DNA of 24,587 bases from Fimbriimonadaceae bacterium (GCA_025451715.1 JANWJY010000131.1:1-24587); one strand, 5' to 3'. Positions 7,119-14,559 are shown, numbered from the stretch's first letter. Notes: generated by a model from the sequence alone, not told the origin. A program made the numbers and translations.

Positions 7119-8081
7119 TTACCGGACTCGCACGCCGGAGGGACCGTCAAACTGGTCCACGCCCGATCCGGTGCTTCCAAAGCTCAGGGGGCCCGAGCCG
7201 CCAATGTCTTCGACGCGCTCAAGAGTGTCCGTGCCCTGCGAGACGAAGTAGATCCTTCCAGAGTCGGGGTCGTAGCTGGCACCTTGCGGCGTACTGAAAG
7301 CAAGCGTGGTCCAACCCGTCGTGGACATGACGTTAGTCTGGACGAGCCGGCCCTGCCTGTCTGCAATCAACATCTGTCCCAATCCGTTCAGTGCGATGTC
7401 GACCGGAGTGTCGAACTCTCCGACTCCAGTGCCCTCGACACCGAGTGTCGTCCAGCCGGCGCCCGCCATGTTGTCGATTCTGACGATGCGATCGTTGAAT
7501 GCGTCGGTGACATAGATCCGAGCGCTCGAGTCGACTGTGATTCCAACCGGCGCGTTAAACTCGTTAGTACCGGAGCCCAAGCTCCCGAACGCAATCCAGC
7601 CCGTTCCCGTAATATCGCTTATGCGAACGATCCTGTTGTTGTCCTGGTCAGCGATGTAGATCTCGTCGATGCTGTCGATGAAGATTCCGGAGGGGCCGTT
7701 GAACTCGTCGACGCCGGTCCCCGTAGTGCCGTAAGTGACCCAGCCTGCTCCGGTCATATCGTTGATTCGCACGATCCGGTTGTTGGCGTAGTCGGCGATA
7801 TAGATCCTGCCCAGTGAGTCGAATGCGACCCCCCAGGGAGCGCTGAACTGGTTGACGCCGCTGCCTGTACTGCCGAATGTCGTCCATCCCTCGCCGAGCA
7901 TGCCGCGAACGAGCACGATGCGATCGTTGCCGCCATCTGTGATCACGATGAACGGCAGGACGATGGAACCGCCTCCACCACCTCCGCCACAGCCAAATAG
8001 GCAGAACGCGGCGACAAGCGCCATGACCCAAGCGAAGAGCAAAGCTCCAATTCTGCTGCGACCAGTGCGAAAAATCTTCAT
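7119..8081 (-). CDS. NHL-repeat beta-propeller lipoprotein
   Basis: This 320-residue lipoprotein starts at ATG 8081 with AGAGG upstream. The signal peptide is basic (MKIFRTGRSR) with a hydrophobic core, a LFGC lipobox at residue 31 and a run of seven Gly residues. The mature part is built from NHL-type repeats: FxxPxGVxxDSxGRIYxAD followed by NNRIVRINDMTGxGW. At least five copies are visible, with a degenerate one where the Leu/Val strand varies (GQMLIADRQGRLVQTN). NHL repeats form propellers that mediate binding, usually protein-protein. The protein probably sits on the outside of the cell, tethered by lipid. A perfect hairpin (7067-7095) follows the stop. A GTG at 8132 would add 17 residues without improving the signal peptide. 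Confidence 0.85.
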   Translation of the reverse strand: MKIFRTGRSRIGALLFAWVMALVAAFCLFGCGGGGGGGSIVLPFIVITDGGNDRIVLVRGMLGEGWTTFGSTGSGVNQFSAPWGVAFDSLGRIYIADYANNRIVRINDMTGAGWVTYGTTGTGVDEFNGPSGIFIDSIDEIYIADQDNNRIVRISDITGTGWIAFGSLGSGTNEFNAPVGITVDSSARIYVTDAFNDRIVRIDNMAGAGWTTLGVEGTGVGEFDTPVDIALNGLGQMLIADRQGRLVQTNVMSTTGWTTLAFSTPQGASYDPDSGRIYFVSQGTDTLERVEDIGGSGPLSFGSTGSGVDQFDGPSGVRVR

Positions 8082-8176
8082 GGGATGCCTCTGAGGTAGC
8101 GCCATTGCGCCGCCCATACGCACATGATACACGAGTATCTAGCGGCCGGGAGGGCTGAAACACTGGGCCCGAGCGG

Positions 8177-8875
8177 TCACGCGGATTTTCGGGGCCACGC
8201 CGCCGCACGGCTCCGAGCGATGCAATCTGTGACGGTCTGGCGAAGGTCGCACGGTGGCCTTTCGAACCGAAGTCCAGCCGTCCACGCGAACCGAGCCGAG
8301 AGAATCGTTCGACAGTCCTCTTCGAATGCGACAAACTTGCTCTCAAGGATGCGTCGGTCTAGGCGCGGTAGCACGGCGACGATCGAATCATCCAAAAGCG
8401 TGACGATCGAGAGCGGATGCCCGAGCCGATCATGCATGTAGTCTTGGGCGATACAAAGTTCGTTCCGACCAGGCGATCGCGTTTCCGGAAGTATAGGTGT
8501 GGGAGCCGAAACGAGGATCGCGCATTCGAGTCCTTCAAGCCGTTCGACGATCTCAATAGTCCGATCAAACGTGGCGAAGCATCCCTTAGGCGCCCGCGAC
8601 CTGCTAACAACATTGAGGTGGACATCGACGGTGTAGTATCGCAGCCCCGCGGTGAACGCGTATTGGCACGGCAAGTGTCCTCCTAGTACACCGTGGTAGG
8701 TCGGCCCGGCAGAGACCCCAACAGGCGCTACTGCCTCGGCCAGGGGCATTCCGATAAAGCTTGCCGCGCCGCAAGGAGCCGATCCGTGCCGGTGTGCCCG
8801 CACGATGGTGCCGTCTTTGTCGACCTCGAACTGAAGCGTGCGAACGAACGGTTCCACCTGTAAACACCGATCCAC
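8177..8875 (-). CDS. Hypothetical protein, possibly PAS-like N-terminal domain
   Basis: This 232-residue minus-strand ORF has codon use like its neighbours and no signal peptide. The first half reads VDKDGTIVRAHRHG, a G-M-P-L-x-E-A-V segment and YYTVDVHLNVVSR strands, a pattern like a PAS domain. The second half has LSIVTLLDDSIVAVLPRLD, then a helical region and a terminal helix LRQTVTDCIARSRAAAW, which is loosely like a degenerate GGDEF-type domain without the GGDEF signature. Both comparisons are guesses. The start is a GTG at 8875 without a convincing ribosome site. It is divergent from the secreted gene at 9016 and co-directional with the NHL gene after a 95-nt gap. Cys and His residues are frequent. 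Confidence 0.5.
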   Translation of the reverse strand: MDRCLQVEPFVRTLQFEVDKDGTIVRAHRHGSAPCGAASFIGMPLAEAVAPVGVSAGPTYHGVLGGHLPCQYAFTAGLRYYTVDVHLNVVSRSRAPKGCFATFDRTIEIVERLEGLECAILVSAPTPILPETRSPGRNELCIAQDYMHDRLGHPLSIVTLLDDSIVAVLPRLDRRILESKFVAFEEDCRTILSARFAWTAGLRFERPPCDLRQTVTDCIARSRAAAWPRKSA

Positions 8876-9015
8876 CTTGGTTATCGGCCCAGGTATTGGA
8901 ACCGGTCATCGGCGTCGTTACTAGGGTTTTGGCTTTGAGTCCGAGTCGGTTCAATAACAGCCCAAGGCACTTGCGGAACTGGGCAAGGGTAATCTCTTTG
9001 CCAAGAGAAGACAAG

Positions 9016-10101
9016 ATGCTTACTGCGTTCCTGCTCGCTGCAACCGCCTCACCAAACCAGATTCAGAACCAGGCTTACTTCGCCATCCTTGCCGAGACAA
9101 AGATCGGGCGGATGGCCGGCATGCCGGTCATGGATCTGAGCGATCTGCCGAAGGGCTTCAAGCTGCCGAAGGAGGCAATGATGTTCGCCGGCACCCCTAC
9201 CCGCATCCTCAACGTGCGGCTTTGGTCGCCGACAATTGCCCCCGATAACGCGACGGCCTTTGTAACGCCGCCAGCCGGACTCAAGCAGGGGCCAAAGCTC
9301 GACCTCGAGCTCTACCGACCGAAGGCAACGGACACAACGGGCGGCGACGTCAAGGACTTCGACCCCGACTCCAACCCCGAGTTCACGATCAAGATCTATT
9401 GGGGCTCATCGGAGACCGTGCGGGAGGGACAGCCACGTGTGATCAAGTGGACCGGCCTCGACGAAAGCCAGAAGGCGGCAATGCGGCAGCAGGCGCGCGA
9501 GGCGCGGGCCACCAACTCCTACTTCTACAAAGCGGGATGGACCACCGGCTTCTGGCCGACGAGCAAGCAAGCGGGCGACATCGCCACGGACGCTTCGCTC
9601 GTGGGCAAGTACTCGCTCACGACGTCTTACACAGGGAACGTCGAGATCGACGCGCCGAGCAACGTCACTTTCCTCGATCCCATCGAAATCACGAAGCCGG
9701 ACCTTGAGAAGAAGATGGACTTGAAGAAGTCGATCCCGTTCACATGGAAGCCGATCCCCAACGCGCTCGGGCTTTACGCGTCGATCTTCGGGATGGAGGG
9801 GAAGAGCACCCTGGTTCTTTGGAGCTCATCCGAAGTTTTCGCGGAGGGGCTGATAGGGGACATGGGCTTCCTACAAATGGCAGAGGTCAGGGAATTCGTT
9901 GCGAAGACGATGTTCATGCCTGGCGACGCGGTCAAAGTGACGGTTCCGATTGGAATCTTCGCGAACGCCGACGTGGCGATGATGCAGATGGCCGGCTATG
10001 GGCCCGGTGCAGCGCTTGAGACCGCGCAGCCCCTTCCGCGTATCCAGACGAAGACCAGCCTGAACCTCATGCTCGGCGGCAAGCAGGTGCGGGGCTTCTA
10101 G
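9016..10101 (+). CDS. Secreted protein of unknown function
   Basis: This 361-residue protein has a short N-terminal hydrophobic segment (MLTAFLLAATASPNQ) that looks like a signal peptide. The mature protein is rich in Thr, Pro and Lys. It has recognisable pieces such as DLELYRPKATDTTGG, KIYWGSSETVREGQP, YKAGWTTGFWPTSKQAGDI and a bulky IPFTWKPIPNALGLYASIFG. The last segment resembles the Ig-like domain opener in bacterial surface proteins (FTWKPIPNA), but I cannot assign a family. ATG 9016 has AGAAG upstream, and the frame is open to 8761, across the divergent gene. Gene position suggests a free-standing unit closed by the hairpin at 10112-10140. Confidence 0.7.
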   Translation: MLTAFLLAATASPNQIQNQAYFAILAETKIGRMAGMPVMDLSDLPKGFKLPKEAMMFAGTPTRILNVRLWSPTIAPDNATAFVTPPAGLKQGPKLDLELYRPKATDTTGGDVKDFDPDSNPEFTIKIYWGSSETVREGQPRVIKWTGLDESQKAAMRQQAREARATNSYFYKAGWTTGFWPTSKQAGDIATDASLVGKYSLTTSYTGNVEIDAPSNVTFLDPIEITKPDLEKKMDLKKSIPFTWKPIPNALGLYASIFGMEGKSTLVLWSSSEVFAEGLIGDMGFLQMAEVREFVAKTMFMPGDAVKVTVPIGIFANADVAMMQMAGYGPGAALETAQPLPRIQTKTSLNLMLGGKQVRGF

Positions 10102-10111
10102 GCCCGACCGT

Positions 10112-10140
10112 CCAGGTCGCCCGTTTTCCGGGCGATCTGG
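10112..10140. terminator. Bidirectional hairpin between convergent genes
   Basis: CCAGGTCGCCCG and CGGGCGATCTGG form a 12-bp stem (one G-U) with loop TTTTC. It lies 10 nt after the secreted gene and 19 nt from the stop of the minus-strand neighbour. No downstream T-run. Confidence 0.7.
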
Positions 10141-10159
10141 CGGACATTGCTGAGTTAGG

Positions 10160-10660
10160 TCAGACGCTGAAGTTCGTTCTAGAGGTCAGAGCTAAGCGGG
10201 TCTTCGTGTAGCCGAGCCGTGAGAGGCTCTTTCTCGCGTTGAGGGCGATCGAGTCGATCTCGACGGTTCGGATGCTTGCGTTCCAGTAAACTTCGCGTCG
10301 TGCGTTTTCACTGATGAAGCGTAGGGGAACCATGGTGCGCCCGCCAACCATCGTCGCCGGAACATCGAGCGCGACCCGGTTTCCGTTGACGATCGCTGTG
10401 CGCGACCCGATTTGCATAGTTATCTTTCGGTCGTGGTCGATTATGTGCACCGACTGAGTGGAGAGGTCCCAGTGGACGTTAGCTCCGAACTCTTCGAACA
10501 CGCCCCTCAGAGGAACCATGACCCTGCTACTGATCATTTGAGGTTGGACGTCGGGGAAGTCGACCGTCGTGCCATCGACGGTCACATGGATGCCTTGTGC
10601 GCTAGCAGCGGTGCCTGCGAGCACGCATAGCGCGGAGGCTAACAAGTATGCGGTTTTCAT
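10160..10660 (-). CDS. Copper amine oxidase N-terminal domain protein
   Basis: This 166-residue protein has a signal peptide of about 21 residues (MKTAYLLASALCVLAGTAASAQ) and then repeats of the Cu_amine_oxidN1 domain: VTVDGTTVDF, VMVPLRGVFEEFGANVHWD and MVPLRFISENARREVYWNAS, with EIDS closing a strand. The domain is a small beta-alpha module found mostly on envelope proteins in Gram-positives, Armatimonadota and relatives. It is a structural module, not an oxidase. The tail after the domain (ALTSRTNFSV) is short and basic. The gene is convergent with the secreted gene at 9016 and divergent from the selenoprotein gene. A GTGAGAG sequence precedes ATG 10660. An inverted repeat at 10733-10762 lies in the shared upstream region. 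Confidence 0.85.
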   Translation of the reverse strand: MKTAYLLASALCVLAGTAASAQGIHVTVDGTTVDFPDVQPQMISSRVMVPLRGVFEEFGANVHWDLSTQSVHIIDHDRKITMQIGSRTAIVNGNRVALDVPATMVGGRTMVPLRFISENARREVYWNASIRTVEIDSIALNARKSLSRLGYTKTRLALTSRTNFSV

Positions 10661-10732
10661 TTTTGACTCTCACTACGAATCTACAGCCGGAACTGGTGCA
10701 TCGCATGAAAATCTGCCGCATGGCTGAAAAGC

Positions 10733-10762
10733 TGTGAACGTTTAGCAAAAATACCGTTCACA
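10733..10762. repeat. Perfect 8-bp inverted repeat in a divergent regulatory region
   Basis: TGTGAACG and CGTTCACA flank a 14-nt AT-rich spacer. The 217-nt stretch 10661-10877 separates the divergent copper-amine-oxidase-domain and selenoprotein genes and holds no other supported feature. The repeat lies 73 nt from the minus-strand start and could be an operator; TTGCCC and TATTTT on the minus strand are a weak promoter pair overlapping it. Confidence 0.4.
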
Positions 10763-10865
10763 CTTGTGGACGGGCAATAAATGACAGTCAACTCCCGAGT
10801 TCGGTGACTGGGTGTCATCGCATGAGACTGGAATGTGATCCCCACGCCCGCGCCAGGCGACCGGG

Positions 10866-10871
10866 AATAAT
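10866..10871 (+). promoter_or_regulatory. -10-like box (AATAAT) of a probable leaderless transcript
   Basis: AATAAT is followed by GGGGCC and then ATG 10878. It differs from TATAAT only at the first base. The 6-nt spacing matches the other leaderless-type starts here and independently supports ATG 10878, upstream of the in-frame TGA. Confidence 0.45.
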
Positions 10872-10877
10872 GGGGCC

Positions 10878-11111
10878 ATGAAGTCTATCGAGATTCACCA
10901 TTGCCCCGTCTGACCGATCAAGCAGTCGATGGCCGCCAGGGTGGCGGCACAGCTCAAGGAGGAGACAGGCGCACACGTCGAGACAGTGAAGGGCGGCCTC
11001 GGAGAGTTCAGCGTCCACATCGATGGCCACAAGGTCGTCGACACGAACCGTCTTTGGTATCCGGCTGCGGACAAGATTGTCGAGAAGATACGGCGGATTC
11101 TCGAAGAGTAG
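10878..11111 (+). CDS. SelW/Rdx-family selenoprotein (UGA read as selenocysteine)
   Basis: Reading through TGA 10911-10913 gives a 77-residue protein. It starts MKSIEIHHCPVU, with Cys9 and Sec12 forming a CxxU redox motif right after the first beta strand. It continues with an alpha helix (SMAARVAAQLKEETGA), a GLGEFSVHIDGHKVVD beta hairpin and a last helix (ADKIVEKIRRILEE). This is the thioredoxin-like SelW/SelT/SelH (Rdx) fold at normal length (about 75-90 residues). The family is redox-active, with Cys or Sec at this exact site. Without readthrough the first start left is ATG 10929, which lacks the active site. A SECIS-like hairpin lies at 10932-10948. ATG 10878 has an AATAAT box 6 nt upstream. 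Use of UGA as Sec needs selA-selD elsewhere in the genome, which this window cannot show. Confidence 0.82.
10911..10948 (+). promoter_or_regulatory. Sec UGA codon and putative bacterial SECIS hairpin
   Basis: TGA at 10911-10913 is followed, 18 nt later, by GCCGCC (10932-10937), loop AGGGT (10938-10942) and GGCGGC (10943-10948), a perfect 6-bp stem. The loop begins 24 nt after the TGA, has 5 nt, and carries a G at its second base. Published bacterial SECIS rules ask for a short apical loop about 16-37 nt from the UGA with a G among its first two bases. The lower stem is not clearly paired. Confidence 0.6.
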
Positions 11112-11318
11112 CGGGAACTGCGACAAAAGTACCAGGTCTGTATTGGCTCACCTACAAACATTGCTGGTTCAATTCAACCTGGTTACTGTCCGATTTCCCT
11201 TTTTACCAGTGTGTACCCACACGCGCAACAGACGCCGCAAGACTGGCGGTCACAAGAAGTGGGGCGCGTCTGCACGACTGTTCGTACGGGTCAGACCGCT
11301 CGTACCTGGAGACCAACG

Positions 11319-12392
11319 ATGAAATGCAAACATTTGATTCCGTTGCTCGCTCTGTCCTACGTCGCTCTGGCGTGCGGCGGCGGCTCGAGCGACCCACCGA
11401 CTTCCGGCGCGTTCTTCATTACTGACAGCCTGGACACTCACGATCATGTGTGGGTGACGATTACCAAGATTGCCCTGACCACCTCTGCAGGGAACCAAGT
11501 TGACGTCTTTAACGACCCGCTTGGGCAGACCGTAGACCTCAAGACCCTTGCAGACGGCGGCGGCCAGCGGTACGCGTTCTTTGGAAAAGTCAGATCCGGT
11601 ACGTACACGGCGGTCACGATTACGGTCGACAAGGACCTCGTGCTCTTCTCCGGCGGCAGCACTACTGGCGACGAGCGCGTGTTCGCTGGCAACAACGGTA
11701 CTACGGCCGATCTTGCGCTCACCTTTGCGGCGGCAAAGCAAGTCAGCCCAAGCAGCCCGCTGGCGATAGACTTCGACCTCACCAATTGGACCGACGGCGG
11801 AGTTGAAGTGACCGGTAGTCCGTTCCTTGCGGAAACAGCCGCGGTTGGAATCGACAACATGACTCGGCACGAGCCCATGAACCTTCACGGGACAGTCCGC
11901 GACCTGACCGGTACCGCCCCATCGCAGACGTTCCGCATGGACCTGGACGACACGGCCGACGTCTCAGTGACGACGGACTCAGAGACCGTACTCATCGGCA
12001 TGAGCTCGCTGAGCAACGACACACTGGTCCGAGTGCGCGGCACCTTCTCGACGACGACGAACGCCTTCATCGCGACATCGATCGTTGCAGAGGCTGAGGA
12101 CAGCGATCCGCAATTCGAGGGCCCGGTGTCGAACATCCTCATAGACGGCTCGTTCGATATTGAGATCGAAGAGGCAGAGAACACTCTCCCGTTGTTTACA
12201 ACTGCCCACGTTGTCACGGACGTCAATACCGTGTTCACCGACGTTCAAGGCAACGTCGTTACCTCGACTGAGTTCTTTGTGCTGCTGCTCACTGGCACAG
12301 AGCTCGAAGTGAGAGGTAGTTACAACACGCAGACGAACGTGATGACCGCAGTGCGCGTTGAGTATGAGCATGAAGTGGTCGGCGACCCCTAG
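11319..12392 (+). CDS. DUF4382 and DUF5666 domain lipoprotein
   Basis: This 357-residue lipoprotein starts at ATG 11319, with GGAGA 8 nt upstream. The signal peptide runs to ALAC with the lipid Cys at residue 19, then GGGSSDPPTSG. A DUF4382 domain follows: AFFITDSLDTHDHVWVTITK, a hydrophobic VDLKTLADG piece and FGKVRSGTYTAVTITVD. Two DUF5666-like domains follow, each of the form G-x-V-x-D-x...V-R-V-R-G-x-F: GTVRDLTGTAPSQTFRMD with VRVRGTFSTTTN, and GPVSNILIDGSFDIEIEE with LEVRGSYNTQTN. Both domains are beta-rich envelope modules of unknown function. The frame is open upstream to 11211, but no signal peptide would result from that. A strong hairpin follows at 12448-12478. Confidence 0.85.
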   Translation: MKCKHLIPLLALSYVALACGGGSSDPPTSGAFFITDSLDTHDHVWVTITKIALTTSAGNQVDVFNDPLGQTVDLKTLADGGGQRYAFFGKVRSGTYTAVTITVDKDLVLFSGGSTTGDERVFAGNNGTTADLALTFAAAKQVSPSSPLAIDFDLTNWTDGGVEVTGSPFLAETAAVGIDNMTRHEPMNLHGTVRDLTGTAPSQTFRMDLDDTADVSVTTDSETVLIGMSSLSNDTLVRVRGTFSTTTNAFIATSIVAEAEDSDPQFEGPVSNILIDGSFDIEIEEAENTLPLFTTAHVVTDVNTVFTDVQGNVVTSTEFFVLLLTGTELEVRGSYNTQTNVMTAVRVEYEHEVVGDP

Positions 12393-12447
12393 AGCGGTTG
12401 CAGCTAGCGCGATGAACCATCAGGTTGGTGCGCGTTAGAAGTGCACA

Positions 12448-12478
12448 GCGTGGCTCCCCGGTCCCCGGGGAGCCACGC
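12448..12478 (+). terminator. Strong hairpin after the DUF4382 lipoprotein gene
   Basis: GCGTGGCTCCCCGG and CCGGGGAGCCACGC form a perfect 14-bp GC-rich stem with loop TCC, followed by TTTCCC. It lies 55 nt after the stop and just before the end of a convergent gene, so it may end both transcripts. Confidence 0.85.
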
Positions 12479-12483
12479 TTTCC

Positions 12484-12867
12484 CTATTCGGTGGCGGTTC
12501 TCGTCCTCCGCACGTCGCGCACATTCAGTCCGAGGCTCATCGTTAGCGAAAAAATGAACACCCACATCGCCACAGTGTTCGCCAGCGAGACCGGTAGCTC
12601 CCAGCCGGTCAGGTTACGTACGAGCAGTACGATGTAGCTGTCCGCAGTCTCATCAATCCCCATAGCGCGCCGGATCTGCCAGTGCCAGTCCGTGCAAACG
12701 CAGTAGCCCACCCCGTACCAAATCCCGAGAACGCTCCACCCCGCTAGTGTCGCGAGAAGCGTGACCAAGTTCCACCTTCGTGTCTTCCTCGGTATCCACC
12801 CGAACACGTTGAACAAGATCAGCGCCGTGTGGAACACGAAAAAGCCGATGTTCAGAATTGCCAACAT
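12484..12867 (-). CDS. DUF2784-like membrane protein
   Basis: This 127-residue protein has about four membrane segments: MLAILNIGFFVFHTALILF near the start, then LVTLLATLAGWSVLGIWYGVGY, a lumenal CTDWHWQIRRAMG, and VSLANTVAMWVFIFSLTMSLG. The pattern of a hydrophobic start with a FHT motif, the C-x-L/V-T-x-W-E/H-x-x-L/I-R segment and a final helix resembles DUF2784, whose members are small membrane proteins of unknown role. The match is moderate. ATG 12867 is taken as the start; a GTG 18 nt upstream would add six residues. The gene is divergent from the secreted gene at 12921 and convergent with the lipoprotein gene upstream. Confidence 0.6.
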   Translation of the reverse strand: MLAILNIGFFVFHTALILFNVFGWIPRKTRRWNLVTLLATLAGWSVLGIWYGVGYCVCTDWHWQIRRAMGIDETADSYIVLLVRNLTGWELPVSLANTVAMWVFIFSLTMSLGLNVRDVRRTRTATE

Positions 12868-12920
12868 CACTGAACAGCATAACACCGGTCATATCGAGAG
12901 GTTCCAATCGTCCAAACATC

Positions 12921-13289
12921 ATGCGAAAGACTCGCCTACAAACCGTACTGGTTGCCGCCGTGCTCACCCTCGCGACAGCAAGCGCCGGATCGGGCCAAGG
13001 AGGAACGCCGATCGCGGATGTGCGTCTCGAAGCACGGATGCTCGCCAATGACTGGGTCCGTACGGCTTCAGTTGCAAACCTCAACGACCTCGCCTTTCGT
13101 ACCTCCGCGTTTGCTGGGATGGTCCCAAGCGTTACCGTCAAGCTCGACGGACGGGTGCACAGTGCTGACCGTGTGCTCATGGACAGTGCCAATACGATCC
13201 TTGGTCCACACGGCGACGGCGAAGACGCTCAGGCCATACGCAACATCACCTATACCCTCGACCTGATCGCTAACGGTAACTCTCAATAG
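12921..13289 (+). CDS. Small secreted protein of unknown function
   Basis: This 122-residue protein has a signal peptide (MRKTRLQTVLVAAVLTLATASAG) and a mature part of about 100 residues without Cys. Visible parts are DVRLEARMLANDWVRTASVANLNDL and GPHGDGEDAQAIRNITYTLDLIANG, in which AIRNITYTLDL looks like an amphipathic beta or helical closing segment. I recognise no family. ATG 12921 is chosen for the signal peptide. The open frame extends upstream to 12858 through a non-coding-looking stretch. A 9-bp hairpin (13300-13325) follows. The gene is divergent from the DUF2784-like gene, with 53 nt between the starts. Confidence 0.6.
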   Translation: MRKTRLQTVLVAAVLTLATASAGSGQGGTPIADVRLEARMLANDWVRTASVANLNDLAFRTSAFAGMVPSVTVKLDGRVHSADRVLMDSANTILGPHGDGEDAQAIRNITYTLDLIANGNSQ

Positions 13290-13299
13290 CGCCCCTCCG

Positions 13300-13325
13300 C
13301 TCCTGCCCGGGCTGGTGGGCAGGAG
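13300..13325. terminator. Hairpin between convergent genes
   Basis: CTCCTGCCC and GGGCAGGAG form a perfect 9-bp stem with an 8-nt loop (GGGCTGGT). It lies between the small secreted gene (ends 13289) and the TolB-like gene on the minus strand (ends 13346). No T-run follows. Confidence 0.65.
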
Positions 13326-13345
13326 TCAGGAGGATTGGTGTGAGG

Positions 13346-14332
13346 TCAGAACTTTGGCTGATGATCGTCGATGTTCTCGGAGGTCAGTTGCATCTGGTTC
13401 GCCCCGTCCAGGTCCATGATCCACACGTGAGACATGCCGTCGTTGCGGACATACGTGATCTTCGTGCCGTCTGGGCTGATCTGATGCTGGAACTCGAGGG
13501 AGGCGGAAGAAGTGAGGTTTGTCGGCGCTGTCCCGTCCAAGTTCATGGACCATAGGTCGCCGTCGAGGATGTACACGACCTTAGGCCCGTTCGGAGAGAT
13601 CTGCGGCGATGCCTCCGTCCCCAACGTGCTAGTCATGATCTCTTGGTTGAGCCCGTCTGAGTCCATGCGCCAGATGTTCTCGCCACGGACAAAGTAGATG
13701 CTCGTGGCGTCGTGGCTGAACACTGGCGTTACGTCGATCTGTGCGTCGTCCGTCAGGCGAGTCGGGTTGGAGCCGTCAACGCCGACCACATAGATCTCAT
13801 AGTTTCCATCGCGGTTGGACTGGAACACTAACCTTGAGCCGTCTGGGCTGAAGCTTGGGTTTGTGTTCGTGCCGTTCGCGTTCGTGAGGTTCAGCTTGTC
13901 TGAACCGTCGGTCGACATGATCCACAGGTCTGCTCCGCGAAACCACGCGATCTTGGTCCCGTCCGGGCTGTAGATCGGTGTCGTATTGAACGTCGCGCCA
14001 GTCGTCAGTTGTTGCACGTCCGTTCCGTCCGGATCCATCGTAAAGATGTGCCTGTTCCCGTCGCGCTGGCTCTCGAACACGATCCTAGTCCCGTCCGGGT
14101 TGACGGAACCGTTGAGGTCTGCACCGGCCGCATTGGACAGGTTTACGAGTCCTCCGCCAGACAAGTTCATGATAAAGATCTCGTTCTCGCCGCCGATCGA
14201 TCTGTAGAAGACGATCCTCGAACCGGGGACGATGCCCCCGCCACCTGCGGCTCCTCCACCGCCGCCGCCACAGCCCGGCATACACGCGAGAAGTCCGATG
14301 CAAGGGATGATGAGTAAGGCTTTCTTCAACAT
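13346..14332 (-). CDS. TolB-like (PD40/WD40-like) beta-propeller lipoprotein
   Basis: This 328-residue lipoprotein has a signal peptide MLKKALLIIPCIGLLAC, with the lipid Cys at residue 17 or at MPGC residue 21, then a Gly-rich tether. The body has about seven PD40 units of the form xxSPDGTKIAW/V...DLWIMxxDGS: VNPDGTRIVFESQRDGN, YSPDGTKIAWFRG, FSPDGSRLVFQSNRDGN, FSHDATSIYFVRG, ISPNGPKVVYILDG and ISPDGTKITYVRNDG. TolB-type propellers are periplasmic binding modules. Lipidation suggests an envelope role here. ATG 14332 is preferred; starts at 14365 and 14428 are in frame but would put a polar extension before the signal. A hairpin at 13300-13325 follows the gene. Confidence 0.85.
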   Translation of the reverse strand: MLKKALLIIPCIGLLACMPGCGGGGGGAAGGGGIVPGSRIVFYRSIGGENEIFIMNLSGGGLVNLSNAAGADLNGSVNPDGTRIVFESQRDGNRHIFTMDPDGTDVQQLTTGATFNTTPIYSPDGTKIAWFRGADLWIMSTDGSDKLNLTNANGTNTNPSFSPDGSRLVFQSNRDGNYEIYVVGVDGSNPTRLTDDAQIDVTPVFSHDATSIYFVRGENIWRMDSDGLNQEIMTSTLGTEASPQISPNGPKVVYILDGDLWSMNLDGTAPTNLTSSASLEFQHQISPDGTKITYVRNDGMSHVWIMDLDGANQMQLTSENIDDHQPKF

Positions 14333-14547
14333 GGCGTCCACGTTCCTGGCTGCACGGTACTTCATGCTCAATCGAGAATTGGACGATTGCCGGTGCCCGT
14401 GCTTACGACTGGTAAAAGTGCGAATCATCGTGCAACCTACGAATCCGAGATCGCACGCGTAATTAGCAAAAGTACCAGGGCATTCTTCACAGGGGTTTCG
14501 CTGATAGACGACCGCATCCTTGTGTTCTCGCTGCCACTTTCGAACGA

Positions 14548-14553
14548 TAATGT
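14548..14553 (+). promoter_or_regulatory. -10 box (TAATGT) of a probable leaderless transcript
   Basis: TAATGT is followed by ATCAGG and then ATG 14560 of the zinc-ribbon gene. The 227-nt stretch before it (14333-14559) shows nothing else clear and also serves the divergent TolB-like gene. Confidence 0.5.
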
Positions 14554-14559
14554 ATCAGG

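Noticed and set aside
8604..9014. Minus-strand open frame of 136 codons upstream of the secreted gene
   Set aside because: It starts with TTG, overlaps the better-supported 8177-8875 frame, and turns Arg/His/Cys-rich after about 48 residues.
10911..10913. General reassignment of TGA
   Set aside because: Many normal genes here, including rpsP, rimM and radC, end in TGA, so the reading as Sec is local.
10929..11111. A 60-residue ORF starting after the TGA, as a stand-alone gene
   Set aside because: It has no ribosome site or -10 box at its ATG and would lack the redox motif that its fold requires; the longer Sec reading explains it.
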